DNA of 64,000 bases from JAGXRK01 sp963714415 (GTDB taxonomy: Bacteria > Bacteroidota > Ignavibacteria > Ignavibacteriales > Ignavibacteriaceae): positions 453,653 to 517,652 of the forward strand of contig CAVQOL010000003.1 in NCBI GenBank assembly GCA_963714415.1. The letters run 5' to 3'. The stretch's first letter is position 1. Every line of letters starts with the position of its first letter. Below, in pieces: positions 56,127-64,000 of this stretch. The notes under the pieces were generated by a model. It worked only from the letters and a program-made list of their open reading frames with translations. It was not told the DNA's origin and made no database searches. Made by a program: the position numbers and the translations under genes.

Positions 56127-57683
56127 ATGAAAACTTCATTTTATGTTTTTGTTATCTCGGTGTTCTTTCTTACTGCAAATTCATTTTCACAGTATAAAGA
56201 ATGGGGCACTAAGTTTGGGTTCAGGTATAGTCAAATCTTTCCTGAAAATGAATTCCAAAACGTTGGTTTTTACGGAACTGATGATTTTTCATTTGACACT
56301 TATAAATTTTCTTTTTTAACAGAAGGATTTATAGCCTTCGAGTTATCCAGTTTATTAGAATTACAATTTAATTCTGGATATGGTTATAACAGGGGTTTAG
56401 ATCGTTCCAACACTTTGTATGAATCCTCAATAATTCCAATTGATTTAAGACTCAGATTTAGTCCTTTTGATATCATCGGTTGGAATCCTTATGCCTATTT
56501 TGGTGGAGGTGCCATTTATGTTGAGAGAACAAAAATTTCTAATACTGGTTTAGTTAATCCTGATAAATGTGGTGAAGATGGATGGTTTGCAAATTTTCCA
56601 GTGGGATTAGGAACAGAAATCGCTCTTTCTGAGAATGTGCTGTTAGATTTATCATTCGGAGGAGCAATTACTACCTCATACCATCTTGATTCATACCAGG
56701 GCAATACGAAAATATATGACACATATTTTTCATTAACTGCAGGATTGACTTTTACGGGAGAAAGCGGTTCATCAGATGGTGATAAAGATGGATTAACAAA
56801 GAGAGAAGAATCAGAAATCGGTACAGATCCAAATAATCCTGATAGTGATGATGATGGATTGAATGATGGTGATGAGGTTAATATATATGTGACCAATCCG
56901 TTGCTAGCTGATTCTGATTCAGATGGATTAAATGATTCGAGAGAAGTCCTTCACTATAAAACAGATCCTCTATCTATGGATACCGATAAAGACAAATTAA
57001 ATGATATAGCTGAAGCTACAATCTATTTTACAAATCCTTTAATACCAGATTCCGATAGCGATGGATTAGACGATTTTGAAGAATTAAAGCATTATTTAAC
57101 AAATCCACTTGAAAACGATACTGATCAAGACAGGCTGACCGACTATGAAGAAACATTAACTTATAAAACTAATCCAAAACTATTTGATTCAGATGCAGAC
57201 GGATTGAGTGATTATGAAGAAGTTATGATCTACAAAACCAATCCAAATGTAAGAGATACAGATGGAGGAACAGTTGATGATCTGACAGAGATCAAAAAAG
57301 AAACTGATCCATTGAACGGTGATGATGATTTGGTAGCAGTTGGAGTTCCGATTATTCTTGAAGGAATTACATTTGAAATTGGCAGGTCATATATTAAGCC
57401 AGAATCAGAGTCAGTATTAAATCAATCATTAAATACATTAATTGATTATCCTGATATTACAATTGAAATTGCCGGTCATACAGATAATACAGGAAGCAAA
57501 TCGATAAACCAACGATTGTCAATTCAAAGAGCAGAATCTGTTAGAAATTGGTTGATACGTAACGGAATAAATCCTAAAAGAGTATCAGTTAAAGGTTATG
57601 GACCTGATAGACCAGTAGCTACAAATGACACTGTTGAGGGAAGACAGAAAAACAGAAGAATTGAGTTAAAACGAATAAAGTAA
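56127..57683 (+). CDS. OmpA-family protein with TSP3 repeats (first of tandem pair)
   Basis: 518 residues from ATG 56127 (GGGAG nine bases before it). Signal peptide to TANSFSQ; N-terminal 8-strand barrel (about 20-210); eight 22-23-residue Ca-binding thrombospondin-3 repeats (DSDSDGLNDSREVLHYKTDP type, about 220-400); C-terminal OmpA domain (GHTDNTGSKSINQRLSIQRA, then GYGPDRPVATND) that holds peptidoglycan. The barrel plus stalk plus wall anchor gives a tether across the periplasm. It is a close paralogue of the next gene. Confidence 0.92.
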   Translation: MKTSFYVFVISVFFLTANSFSQYKEWGTKFGFRYSQIFPENEFQNVGFYGTDDFSFDTYKFSFLTEGFIAFELSSLLELQFNSGYGYNRGLDRSNTLYESSIIPIDLRLRFSPFDIIGWNPYAYFGGGAIYVERTKISNTGLVNPDKCGEDGWFANFPVGLGTEIALSENVLLDLSFGGAITTSYHLDSYQGNTKIYDTYFSLTAGLTFTGESGSSDGDKDGLTKREESEIGTDPNNPDSDDDGLNDGDEVNIYVTNPLLADSDSDGLNDSREVLHYKTDPLSMDTDKDKLNDIAEATIYFTNPLIPDSDSDGLDDFEELKHYLTNPLENDTDQDRLTDYEETLTYKTNPKLFDSDADGLSDYEEVMIYKTNPNVRDTDGGTVDDLTEIKKETDPLNGDDDLVAVGVPIILEGITFEIGRSYIKPESESVLNQSLNTLIDYPDITIEIAGHTDNTGSKSINQRLSIQRAESVRNWLIRNGINPKRVSVKGYGPDRPVATNDTVEGRQKNRRIELKRIK

Positions 57684-57764
57684 TTTATTTTTATTATATT
57701 AGTCAGTTACTATGAAGCATCTTTTGATTTAAAAAATAACTATCCAATAAAAAAAGGAAAGAAA

Positions 57765-59334
57765 ATGAAAAAACTAATGTACCTTTTCGTTCTCACATTT
57801 TTGTTTACGAGTGTGAGTAATTATGCCCAGTATAAAGAATGGGGCACTAAATTGGGATTCAGATATAATCAGCTTTTCCCGGAAAACGAATTCAAGAATA
57901 TTGGATTCGGAGGAAATGATGATTTCTCATTTGATTCCTACACATTCTCATACCTTGTTGAAGGTTTCCTTGCCTTTGAATTAACAAAAGCTCTTGAGCT
58001 TCAGTTAACAGCAGGTTATGGAACTTACGCCGGTGATGCAATGTTCACAGAGGAATTTACTTATGGTGAATATGAAGCTACCATTATTCCAGTCAATCTA
58101 AGATTCAGGGTAAGTCCCTGGGATGTTTCAGGCTGGAATCCGTATTTATACGTTGGTGGCGGAATTATGAATTATGACCTTAAAACACTACCCACTGGTG
58201 CAGGCGGACTTGAAGTAGATACAGACGGATGGGTTGGTATTGTTCCTGCCGGTATCGGTGCTGAGTTTGCAGTAACTCCTACCCTGTTGCTTGATTTTTC
58301 GATAGGTGGCGGATTAACTACTACATATGATCTTGATGGCTACAGAAGCGGCAAAGATGAAATCTGGGATTCATATTTTAATGTGTCTGCCGGACTAACA
58401 TTTACAGGTGAAAGTGGAAATTCTGATAGAGACGGTGACGGATTAACTAAAAATGAAGAGGAAGCTCTCGGTACAAATCCAAATAATCCTGATACTGACG
58501 GAGAAGGATTAAAGGATGGTGAAGAAGTAATGAAATATAAGACTAATCCTTTAATGGCTGATTCCGATCTTGATGCATTAAACGATTATAACGAAATCTT
58601 CAAGCATAAGACAGATCCAAACAAACCGGATACTGATGGTGACGGTTTAAATGATTCTGAAGAAGTATTGAAGTACAAAACCGATCCTCTTAATAAAGAC
58701 ACAGATAATGATGGCTTAAATGATTTTGAAGAAGTCAGCAAATATCTGACAGATCCGTTAAAAGTTGATACTGATGGCGATGGCTTAACTGATGGCAATG
58801 AAGTAATGAAACACAAAACCGATCCATTGAAAGCCGACACTGATGGTGATGGCTTGTCAGATGGTGATGAAGTTAATAAATATAAGACTTCTCCGTTGAA
58901 GAAAGATACCGATGCCGGTACTGTTGATGACGGAGTAGAAGTAAAAAGAGGAACTGATCCGCTGAACGCAGAAGATGATGTCGTAAAAGTTGGTGTTCCT
59001 ATTATTCTTGAAGGAATAACATTTGCAACAGGTAAAGCAACTAATTACACCTGAGTCTGAATTTGTATTACGTAAAGCTTTGAAAACCTTAACTACCTAT
59101 TCGGAAATAGTTGTTGAGATAAGCGGTCATACAGATAATACAGGCAGCAGAAAAACAAACGATAGATTATCACAGCAGCGTGCTGATTCTGTAAGAGACT
59201 GGTTAGTCGGTCAGGGTGTTGCTCCTGATAGAATCACAACAAAGGGTTACGGACCTGATAAACCTATTGCTACAAATGATACTCCGGAAGGAAGACAGAA
59301 AAACAGAAGAATTGAGTTTACCAGAATCAAGTAA
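57765..59334 (+). pseudogene. OmpA-family protein with TSP3 repeats (second of tandem pair), one frameshift
   Basis: Same layout as the previous gene: signal peptide (TSVSNYAQ), barrel, eight TSP3 repeats (DTDGDGLNDSEEVLKYKTDP type) and OmpA domain. The start of both mature proteins is nearly identical (QYKEWGTK). At about 59037 an extra base in AAAGCAACTAATTACACC breaks the frame just before the OmpA domain; removing it gives GKALITPESEFVLRK, which aligns with GRSYIKPESESVLNQ of the first copy. Without correction the protein would end at 59054 and lose its wall anchor. Confidence 0.88.
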
Positions 59335-59359
59335 GCAAAATTCGAATTATGTTTCATCA

Positions 59360-59388
59360 AAGGGTGTTGGAAACGGCACCCTTTTTTT
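59360..59388 (+). terminator. Rho-independent terminator after the OmpA pair
   Basis: AAGGGTG pairs with CACCCTT around a 10-nt loop and a T-run follows, 25 bp after the second OmpA-type stop codon. Confidence 0.88.
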
Positions 59389-59424
59389 ATGAAGTTGAAC
59401 ATTTATTAATAAATCAAAATAAAC

Positions 59425-59432
59425 TATATTTG
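59425..59432 (+). promoter_or_regulatory. Possible Bacteroidota-type -7 element ahead of the tRNA region
   Basis: TATATTTG matches the TAnnTTTG -7 consensus of Bacteroidota sigma-70 promoters. The nearest TTG upstream (59395) is 27 nt away, farther than the usual 19-21, so only the -7 part is supported. Confidence 0.4.
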
Positions 59433-59469
59433 CACCGTAATTTATCATTGTTAATTTTTTATTATTTCC

Positions 59470-59567
59470 GCACCCGTAGCTTAATCCACCTGCATCACTA
59501 AAGTGATTTCGTTGGACAAGTTGGATAGAGCATCTGATCCTGATTCTATCGGGAGATCAGAAGGTTA
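59470..59567 (+). pseudogene. Disrupted tRNA-like copy with 35-nt insert in the D-loop
   Basis: Starts with GCACCCGTAGCTTAAT, identical over 16 nt to the start of the tRNA-Arg gene 114 bp downstream. After the first half of the D-arm there is a 35-nt insert (59486-59520) containing ATCAC-TAAA-GTGAT and a longer CCA...TGG pair, then TTGGATAGAGC resumes the D-arm. The anticodon arm (TCTGAT / ATCAGA) has a 17-nt loop that itself can pair (CCTGAT / ATCGGG). After AAGGTTA the T-arm and 3' acceptor half are missing and the next tRNA follows. It is not a working tRNA by this reading. Confidence 0.6.
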
Positions 59568-59583
59568 TTTTTATTATTTATTT

Positions 59584-59657
59584 GCACCCGTAGCTTAATT
59601 GGATAGAGCACCTGACTACGGATCAGGAGGTTCGGGGTTCGAATCCCTGCGGGTGTA
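59584..59657 (+). tRNA. tRNA-Arg(ACG)
   Basis: 74 nt. Acceptor GCACCCG/CGGGTGT (first pair G-U), D-arm with TTAATTGGATAG, anticodon arm CCTGA-CTACGGA-TCAGG (anticodon ACG), T-arm CGGGGTTCGAATCCCTG, discriminator A. CCA is not encoded. The disrupted copy just upstream shares its first 16 nt. Confidence 0.95.
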
Positions 59658-59662
59658 CTAAG

Positions 59663-59696
59663 AAAGCTTTAAGACTAAATGTTTTAAGGCTTTTTT
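59663..59696 (+). terminator. Terminator after tRNA-Arg
   Basis: AAAGCTTTAA and TTAAGGCTTT form a 10-bp stem with one G-U pair around an 11-nt loop, followed by T-residues. It lies six bases after the tRNA. Confidence 0.75.
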
Positions 59697-59772
59697 ATAT
59701 GCTTTCCTTGTCTTTTGATTAATTACTTCTAGTGAATCCATAACTTTTGGTGATTAGCTAACTACGCCTCCG

Positions 59773-60102
59773 TTAATCAACAATAAATAATTTTGTACCG
59801 GTTTCAGTACTTGATTTGTGTGCTTCTGCATTGTCGGCGACCTGGTAGCTCATTCCGGGTTTTAAGATAAAAGTGCGTCCGTCTTTTAACTCTGTGTGTA
59901 ATTCTCCTTCAAGACAGAAAATGATATGTCCTTTGGAGCACCAATGATCTGCTAAATAACCGGGAGTGTATTCAACAATTCTTAGTCTTATTGAACCAAA
60001 AGTTTTTGTTTTCCAATAGGCTCTACCTTTTTCACCAGTATGTTCTGTAGGTGATATGGTAGCCCAATCTGTTGTTTCAAAAGGGATATTTGATATTTCC
60101 AT
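59773..60102 (-). CDS. Cupin-fold protein with DHCW motif
   Basis: 109 residues, one cupin domain. The motif ADHWCSKGHIIFCLEGELHT identifies the DHCW-type cupin family, where a His/Cys cluster replaces the usual metal site; KPGMSYQVADNAEAHKS is the second cupin motif. No enzyme activity is established for this family. Together with the VOC gene upstream on the same strand it lies in a small accessory stretch next to tRNA-Arg. Confidence 0.88.
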   Translation of the reverse strand: MEISNIPFETTDWATISPTEHTGEKGRAYWKTKTFGSIRLRIVEYTPGYLADHWCSKGHIIFCLEGELHTELKDGRTFILKPGMSYQVADNAEAHKSSTETGTKLFIVD

Positions 60103-60164
60103 GATTTTTTCCAGATGATTAATTATTAAATGTAAATAACATTATATTAACTACTAAAAACACT

Positions 60165-60623
60165 TTAATGCCAGGATTGCAGTTCAATTATATTCCGTTC
60201 CGGGTCACGCATATAACACCATGTCACTTTATCTCCAGTTGAAGTTTGTAAAGTCACTATTTCTCCAACCGCCTGCCCTCCCGCCTGAATAATTGCATCT
60301 CTCGCTTCCTTAACATCATCTACAGAAAAAGCTATATGGGCAAATCCTGGTCGGTTTACAGCTGCGGGAATATTTTTTTCAGAAACAGAATAAGAAAATA
60401 TTTCCAGTGTTGGACCATCATCGCCATATCCCGGAAGCAGAAGATGTACGCCGTGCAATTCTGAACCGGATATTCCTGTGCCCCGTTCGAGTTCCTTCCC
60501 TTTATAATGACGTTCGGGCGGAACAACCTTACAGCCGAATACTTCTTGGTAAAACTGAGATAACTTCTGCCAATTTTCGGCGATTAGATTTGTGTGAACG
60601 TACTTAGCTTTTATTGTTGACAT
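60165..60623 (-). CDS. VOC/glyoxalase-fold protein
   Basis: 152 residues with the paired beta-alpha-beta modules of the VOC superfamily: YVHTNLIAENWQKLSQFYQE, GVHLLLPGYGDDGPTLEIFS, GFAHIAFSVDDVKEARDAII and the final YMRDPERNIIELQSWH. Metal ligands His (HTN, FAHIA) and Glu (LEIF, IEL) are at the expected places. Substrate unknown; members include glyoxalase I and dioxygenases. The base composition is visibly less AT-rich than its neighbours, a possible sign of transfer. Confidence 0.88.
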   Translation of the reverse strand: MSTIKAKYVHTNLIAENWQKLSQFYQEVFGCKVVPPERHYKGKELERGTGISGSELHGVHLLLPGYGDDGPTLEIFSYSVSEKNIPAAVNRPGFAHIAFSVDDVKEARDAIIQAGGQAVGEIVTLQTSTGDKVTWCYMRDPERNIIELQSWH

Positions 60624-60771
60624 TTATTCGTTACAAATATTTAGTGTAAAATATTAATTCAATTGCTCTAAAATCATTTTTACATGAGCATATTACTGTA
60701 TTTTTTTTAAACCGCTGCTCATTCGTTAGCTAACGGACATCAACGCCAATTAACCGCAACTTTTTACTTAC

Positions 60772-60802
60772 TTATCCGCCTATGGCGGAGGCTGATAAAT
60801 TT
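60772..60802 (+). repeat. Short dispersed repeat, copy 1
   Basis: 31 nt; contains the palindrome TCCGCC-TAT-GGCGGA (60775-60789). The second copy at 63593-63623 differs at two bases. The 23 nt from 60780 are identical in both. Confidence 0.75.
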
Positions 60803-60836
60803 GACGAATTAAAAAGTTTATGTTACGTTTATGCTA

Positions 60837-61283
60837 TTAAGGTTTAATAATATACTCACCATACTCAATCAGAGAATCATAATTACAGTAAAACAAATAT
60901 TGATCTTCCGGTAAACCAAATAATTCTAAATGTATTACATACCTGCAAATACAATTGCAAAGATGTTCTGCTGTATCTTTTACCGTAACGAACAATGTGT
61001 CTGAATTAATTGCATAATTTGTAACGAATCTGTTTGAGTCCGGACAACAATTGCCTACAACGCAAAAGTCGATTTTCAGGGTATCTTTAAAACTATACGT
61101 AAAGCAATAGTCATCAAGCAAAGCTTTTTCTAAAGAGGAAGAAGAATTACACCCTGGAATTTGATAGGAAATAAATTCAATTTCTCCTGTAGTTTCAATT
61201 GGACTATCTTCTGAACAGGAGAGATGATGAATTAATGCAAACAAAAGGAATAAGCTTAAACTTATTTTTATAAATATTTTCAT
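60837..61283 (-). CDS. Cys-rich lipoprotein of unknown function
   Basis: 148 residues. Lipoprotein signal with lipobox HLSC (Cys23); mature part has about ten cysteines (GNCCPD, CNCICRYV and others), probably disulfide-bonded outside the cytosol. No family recognised. It is flanked by short repeats and sits in the accessory stretch. Confidence 0.7.
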   Translation of the reverse strand: MKIFIKISLSLFLLFALIHHLSCSEDSPIETTGEIEFISYQIPGCNSSSSLEKALLDDYCFTYSFKDTLKIDFCVVGNCCPDSNRFVTNYAINSDTLFVTVKDTAEHLCNCICRYVIHLELFGLPEDQYLFYCNYDSLIEYGEYIIKP

Positions 61284-61567
61284 AGCTTACCTCGAGACCT
61301 CTAAGTCTTCAAATAATTTTTTAAATCTTTCTTCATACATTCCAAACTCTATTTATCTTAGACAAAAATAATCCTTTTTTTGAATTAATCAGCAGGTATT
61401 TTTAGTATTTTTGTTAAGTTGTATTTTATTTCAACCATCTGAATAAAATATAATCTATAACATTAAAATCAGTTAAAATATTTTGGTTCTACCTATAATT
61501 GTGTAAAAAAGTTATGGCATCACCACTATCAATCTTCTAAAAGAATTTATCATAACAGGTAATAATA

Positions 61568-63547
61568 TTGAGCAAGAAAGAAAAGAAGAAAAAATCACGC
61601 ATAAAACAGGGTGAAAAACAACTTCAAAAAAAAGTTACTGAACTGATTTACGCAAAACTACCTGGCGACAAATTTAAATACATAATTTTACTTCCGATAC
61701 TTCTGGCTGTAGCCGCTGTTGTTTATTTTATTTATTCATCATACAGTACAAATGGGTATTTTGGTTTCCCGCTTGATGATCCGTGGATACATCTCACTTT
61801 TGCGAAAAATTTTGCTGAGTACGGCAGTTTTTCATATTTCAAAAACGAGCTAATAACTTCAGGTTCAACATCTCCGGTTTATACTTTACTATTAGCTTTA
61901 TTTTATTTCTTTATAAAGAATGAATTTATCATCAGCTATATACCAGGGATAATATTTGGTGCGTTACTTGTTTATATGATGATGAAACTTTCTTTTTTCC
62001 AATTTAAAAATGCATGGCTTCTCGGTATTCTTACAGCAATGCTAGTCGCCCTTCAACCAAAATTAAATCTTATAGCTGTCTCCGGTATGGAAACATCTAT
62101 GTTTATCTTTTTGATAGCTGCAAGTTTATTTTCCTATCAAAGTAAAAAAATAATACCACTTGGAATATTTTTAGGATTAACAATCTGGTGCCGCCCGGAT
62201 GGATTTGTTTTATGGATTGCCATCGCATTCGATTATTTTCTTCAAAAAAAATATTTTACGAAAAATGTAAAAGAAGTTTCCGAAGAAAGTTTTACTCTCA
62301 AGGAAATAGCAACTTCATTTACGATTGCAATTCTTATGGCTGCTGCATACTTCATTTTTAACTACCTGCTTTCAGGATCAGTATTACCCAACACTTACAA
62401 GGCAAAATTAGAATATTATCAAAATATGGACAGGGCAAATTTTCTTAAAGAAGATGTACTGAAATATTTTACGGGGTCGGAATTTGTTCTGATATGGATA
62501 CCGTTCTTGTTTGCTGTATTTGAAATTATAAAATCATTATTTAAAAAAGATCGTAATACATACTTAGTTTACTTGCTTTTTATAGTCGGACTTATTGCTG
62601 TGTATTATATAAAGCTGCCCTTTGCACACAGGTTCGGAAGATACTTAATGCCTGTAATTCCATTTTATATTCTTCTTGCAGTTTCAGGTTTGAAGATAAT
62701 TATAGACTTTATCTTCAAAAATATTTCAAAGTCAAGCAGCGCACTTCCGAATATAATTTTTATTCTTTATGTAATAGCAGCATTTGCAATGTTTATTAAT
62801 CATAATTCTAAAAACCTTGATGAGTTTACGGTTTTATGCAAGTATCATAATGACAGGCACGTTGCTGCCGGCAAATGGATAAAACAAAATACTAATGAAT
62901 CAGATATTGTTACTACACACGATATAGGCGCGATAGCATTTTACGGTGAAAGAAAAATAATTGACATGGCGGGATTAGTAACTCCGCAGCTTATCGATCA
63001 CATTAATGACCGCTTATATTCCGAATACATAAATGATTACCTTGCAAAAAATAAAGTTGATTATGTAATAACTCTAAGAAACTGGTTTGAAGTTGTAAAT
63101 GATAAACCTGTTTTTATTCCTGTAAACGAGTTTGAGTTTCTTGAAATATTTAAATACAAAGCATTACGAACACACATTCAACCTAAAGAAGTAACGCAAA
63201 TACACAATGCAGCTATACAAATGCTGCAAAAAGGTAATTCATCAACCGCGCTTTCTTATCTCAACCAGGCGTTAAACATGGATAATCGTTCATCCAAAAC
63301 ATACTTTTTGCTTGGAGTTGTTTATGAATCTCTTAAAGATGATTTGAAAGCTGAAAGAAATCTTCAAAAGGCAATTGAAATTTACCCGGAATATGCAGAT
63401 GCATTATACTGGCTAGCAAAAGTTAATTTTAATTTGAATAAGATAGAAGCTTCTTCTGCATTCTTGAACAGATGCCTTGCTTCTAACCCGAGTTTTGCAC
63501 CTGCGTTACAGCTACAGTCTAAGCTTGCATCGATAAGTAAAAATTAA
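61568..63547 (+). CDS. PMT/GT39-like membrane protein with C-terminal TPR
   Basis: 659 residues. A basic N-terminus, then about ten membrane helices (first VAAVVYFIYSSY); the first external loop has FPLDDPWIHLTFAKNFAEYG, with the Asp pair expected of GT-C lipid-linked sugar transferases. Residues 530-655 are soluble and hold three TPR repeats (ALSYLNQALNMDNRSSKTYF, AERNLQKAIEIYPEYADALY). It starts at TTG 61568; no ATG is in frame near. Likely a protein or lipid glycosyltransferase; acceptor unknown. Confidence 0.78.
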   Translation: MSKKEKKKKSRIKQGEKQLQKKVTELIYAKLPGDKFKYIILLPILLAVAAVVYFIYSSYSTNGYFGFPLDDPWIHLTFAKNFAEYGSFSYFKNELITSGSTSPVYTLLLALFYFFIKNEFIISYIPGIIFGALLVYMMMKLSFFQFKNAWLLGILTAMLVALQPKLNLIAVSGMETSMFIFLIAASLFSYQSKKIIPLGIFLGLTIWCRPDGFVLWIAIAFDYFLQKKYFTKNVKEVSEESFTLKEIATSFTIAILMAAAYFIFNYLLSGSVLPNTYKAKLEYYQNMDRANFLKEDVLKYFTGSEFVLIWIPFLFAVFEIIKSLFKKDRNTYLVYLLFIVGLIAVYYIKLPFAHRFGRYLMPVIPFYILLAVSGLKIIIDFIFKNISKSSSALPNIIFILYVIAAFAMFINHNSKNLDEFTVLCKYHNDRHVAAGKWIKQNTNESDIVTTHDIGAIAFYGERKIIDMAGLVTPQLIDHINDRLYSEYINDYLAKNKVDYVITLRNWFEVVNDKPVFIPVNEFEFLEIFKYKALRTHIQPKEVTQIHNAAIQMLQKGNSSTALSYLNQALNMDNRSSKTYFLLGVVYESLKDDLKAERNLQKAIEIYPEYADALYWLAKVNFNLNKIEASSAFLNRCLASNPSFAPALQLQSKLASISKN

Positions 63548-63592
63548 TTTTTGGTTAAGAAAATTCAGGTGATAAAACATCAAACTTCAAAT

Positions 63593-63623
63593 TTATCTGT
63601 CTATGGCGGAGGCTGATAAATTT
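63593..63623 (+). repeat. Short dispersed repeat, copy 2
   Basis: Matches copy 1 (60772-60802) at 29 of 31 bases; the palindrome is weakened by the two changes (TCTGTC instead of TCCGCC). Confidence 0.75.
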
Positions 63624-63725
63624 AGCGATAACTTTTATTTATGACCAACATCAAGGATCCAAAATTCGCCTAGCCAAAACGGCAGCAAAATATTTGTATT
63701 TTAATTTATAGCATATGAAATACAA

Positions 63726-63971
63726 TTACTGAAGCCGTTGCAATAAAATTGCGACTATCCAATACCAAGTTGTACAGATTTTGGAATCTTTATATTTATT
63801 TAATATGGCCTCATAAATTGTTGCTATAAATGGTGGAATGGCCAAAGATAAGTAGCCAATTGGTTCGGATAGCAACCGCTTAGATACATATGCCATTATA
63901 ATAATACTTACACCTGTTGCAAGAGAAATTTGAATATGTGGTGATTTTATCAGTTCTTTTAACTTTCTCAT
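63726..63971 (-). CDS. Small membrane protein of unknown function
   Basis: 81 residues with two or three hydrophobic stretches (ISLATGVSIIIMAYVSKRLL, IGYLSLAIPPFIATIYEAIL, WIVAILL). No family recognised. ATG 63971 with ATTG-rich upstream; the region beyond the window edge is not visible, so its neighbours on that side are unknown. Confidence 0.55.
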   Translation of the reverse strand: MRKLKELIKSPHIQISLATGVSIIIMAYVSKRLLSEPIGYLSLAIPPFIATIYEAILNKYKDSKICTTWYWIVAILLQRLQ

Positions 63972-64000
63972 ATTTCAATCCTGTTGATTCAATTGTTATA

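Noticed and set aside
56750..58960. Regular repeats that might be taken for a CRISPR array
   Set aside because: They are the coding repeats of TSP3 domains; spacing is 66-69 nt in frame and there are no unique spacers.
59486..59520. Group I intron in a tRNA gene
   Set aside because: Only 35 nt, in the D-loop instead of the anticodon loop, and without intron core elements.
59750..60740. TTAGCTAAC at 59754 and 60726, as possible integron attC boundaries
   Set aside because: The flanking core sites do not fit GTTRRRY/RYYYAAC, the fold is not attC-like, and there is no integrase; a shared 9-mer is too little.

Overview
The window is AT-rich and gene-dense. It looks like a chromosome segment from the Bacteroidota/Chlorobiota group, most likely the Ignavibacteria lineage. 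That placement is an inference from the mix of genes: a type IX secretion (T9SS) C-terminal sorting domain on a huge subtilisin-like protease, a TonB-dependent receptor of the OMP_b-brl_3 kind, FadL and OmpA/thrombospondin-3 barrels, DUF5683 and DUF3108 proteins, scpAB-rluB, hpf-hprK and folP-cdaA neighbourhoods. There is no rRNA operon, CRISPR array or recognisable IS element.

Layout. 1-2600: a FadL-type outer-membrane channel (5' truncated by the window edge), a frame-broken GDSL lipoprotein and a SPOR lipoprotein. 2700-8600: ssb, a CNNM/CorC-like membrane protein, a small membrane protein overlapping an MlaD/MCE protein, a frame-broken gamma-glutamyltransferase, acpS and an HNH nuclease. 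8669-14729: a tight chain trpS-scpA-scpB-rluB-dacB-lysS with overlapping ends. 14841-25019: a C-terminal processing protease, DUF3108 protein, gamma-carbonic-anhydrase-like protein, ybeY, Xer recombinase, hpf, hprK, M23 peptidase, DUF2795 protein, holB, and a thiolase/3-hydroxyacyl-CoA dehydrogenase pair. 25110-35120 (minus strand): small protein, ftsY, pgsA, T9SS subtilase, purF, then a NapH/NapG-like polyferredoxin and a Tat-exported DUF362 protein. 35272-41921: a polytopic membrane protein, CoA-binding protein, exported MetX-like hydrolase, tRNA-Pro(GGG), MerR regulator, aroQ, ppx/gppA-like and nadB. 41960-51608 (minus strand): YIP1, DUF5683, parB, parA, UPF0173, CHAD, GT2, cdaA, folP, rpe, PASTA protein and an MFS/POT transporter. 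51755-59334: an NFACT (RqcH-like) protein, a frame-broken TonB receptor and a tandem pair of OmpA/TSP3 proteins. 59470 to the end: a disrupted tRNA-like copy, tRNA-Arg(ACG), and an accessory-looking stretch with a cupin, a VOC protein, a Cys-rich lipoprotein, short repeats, a PMT-like/TPR membrane protein and a small membrane protein.

How the genes work together. Most are housekeeping: chromosome segregation (scpAB, parAB), translation (trpS, lysS, hpf, NFACT), membrane protein targeting and lipid synthesis (ftsY, pgsA), cell wall (dacB, M23, PASTA), cofactors (acpS, folP, nadB) and c-di-AMP signalling (cdaA). The envelope genes fit an organism that degrades and imports outside material: FadL beside a GDSL lipase, a TonB receptor and T9SS export.

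The most striking pattern is that seven genes are broken by frameshifts while the roughly fifty others are clean. All seven encode exported or membrane proteins, and every junction I could resolve is best explained by one extra base; none needs a lost base. This may be a sequencing or assembly artefact, gene decay, or less likely something in translation, and it should be settled before any of these genes is called dead. Other points of interest are a NapH-NapG-like fusion with an internal Tat-like motif and a tRNA-like copy carrying a 35-nt foldable insert next to an intact tRNA-Arg.
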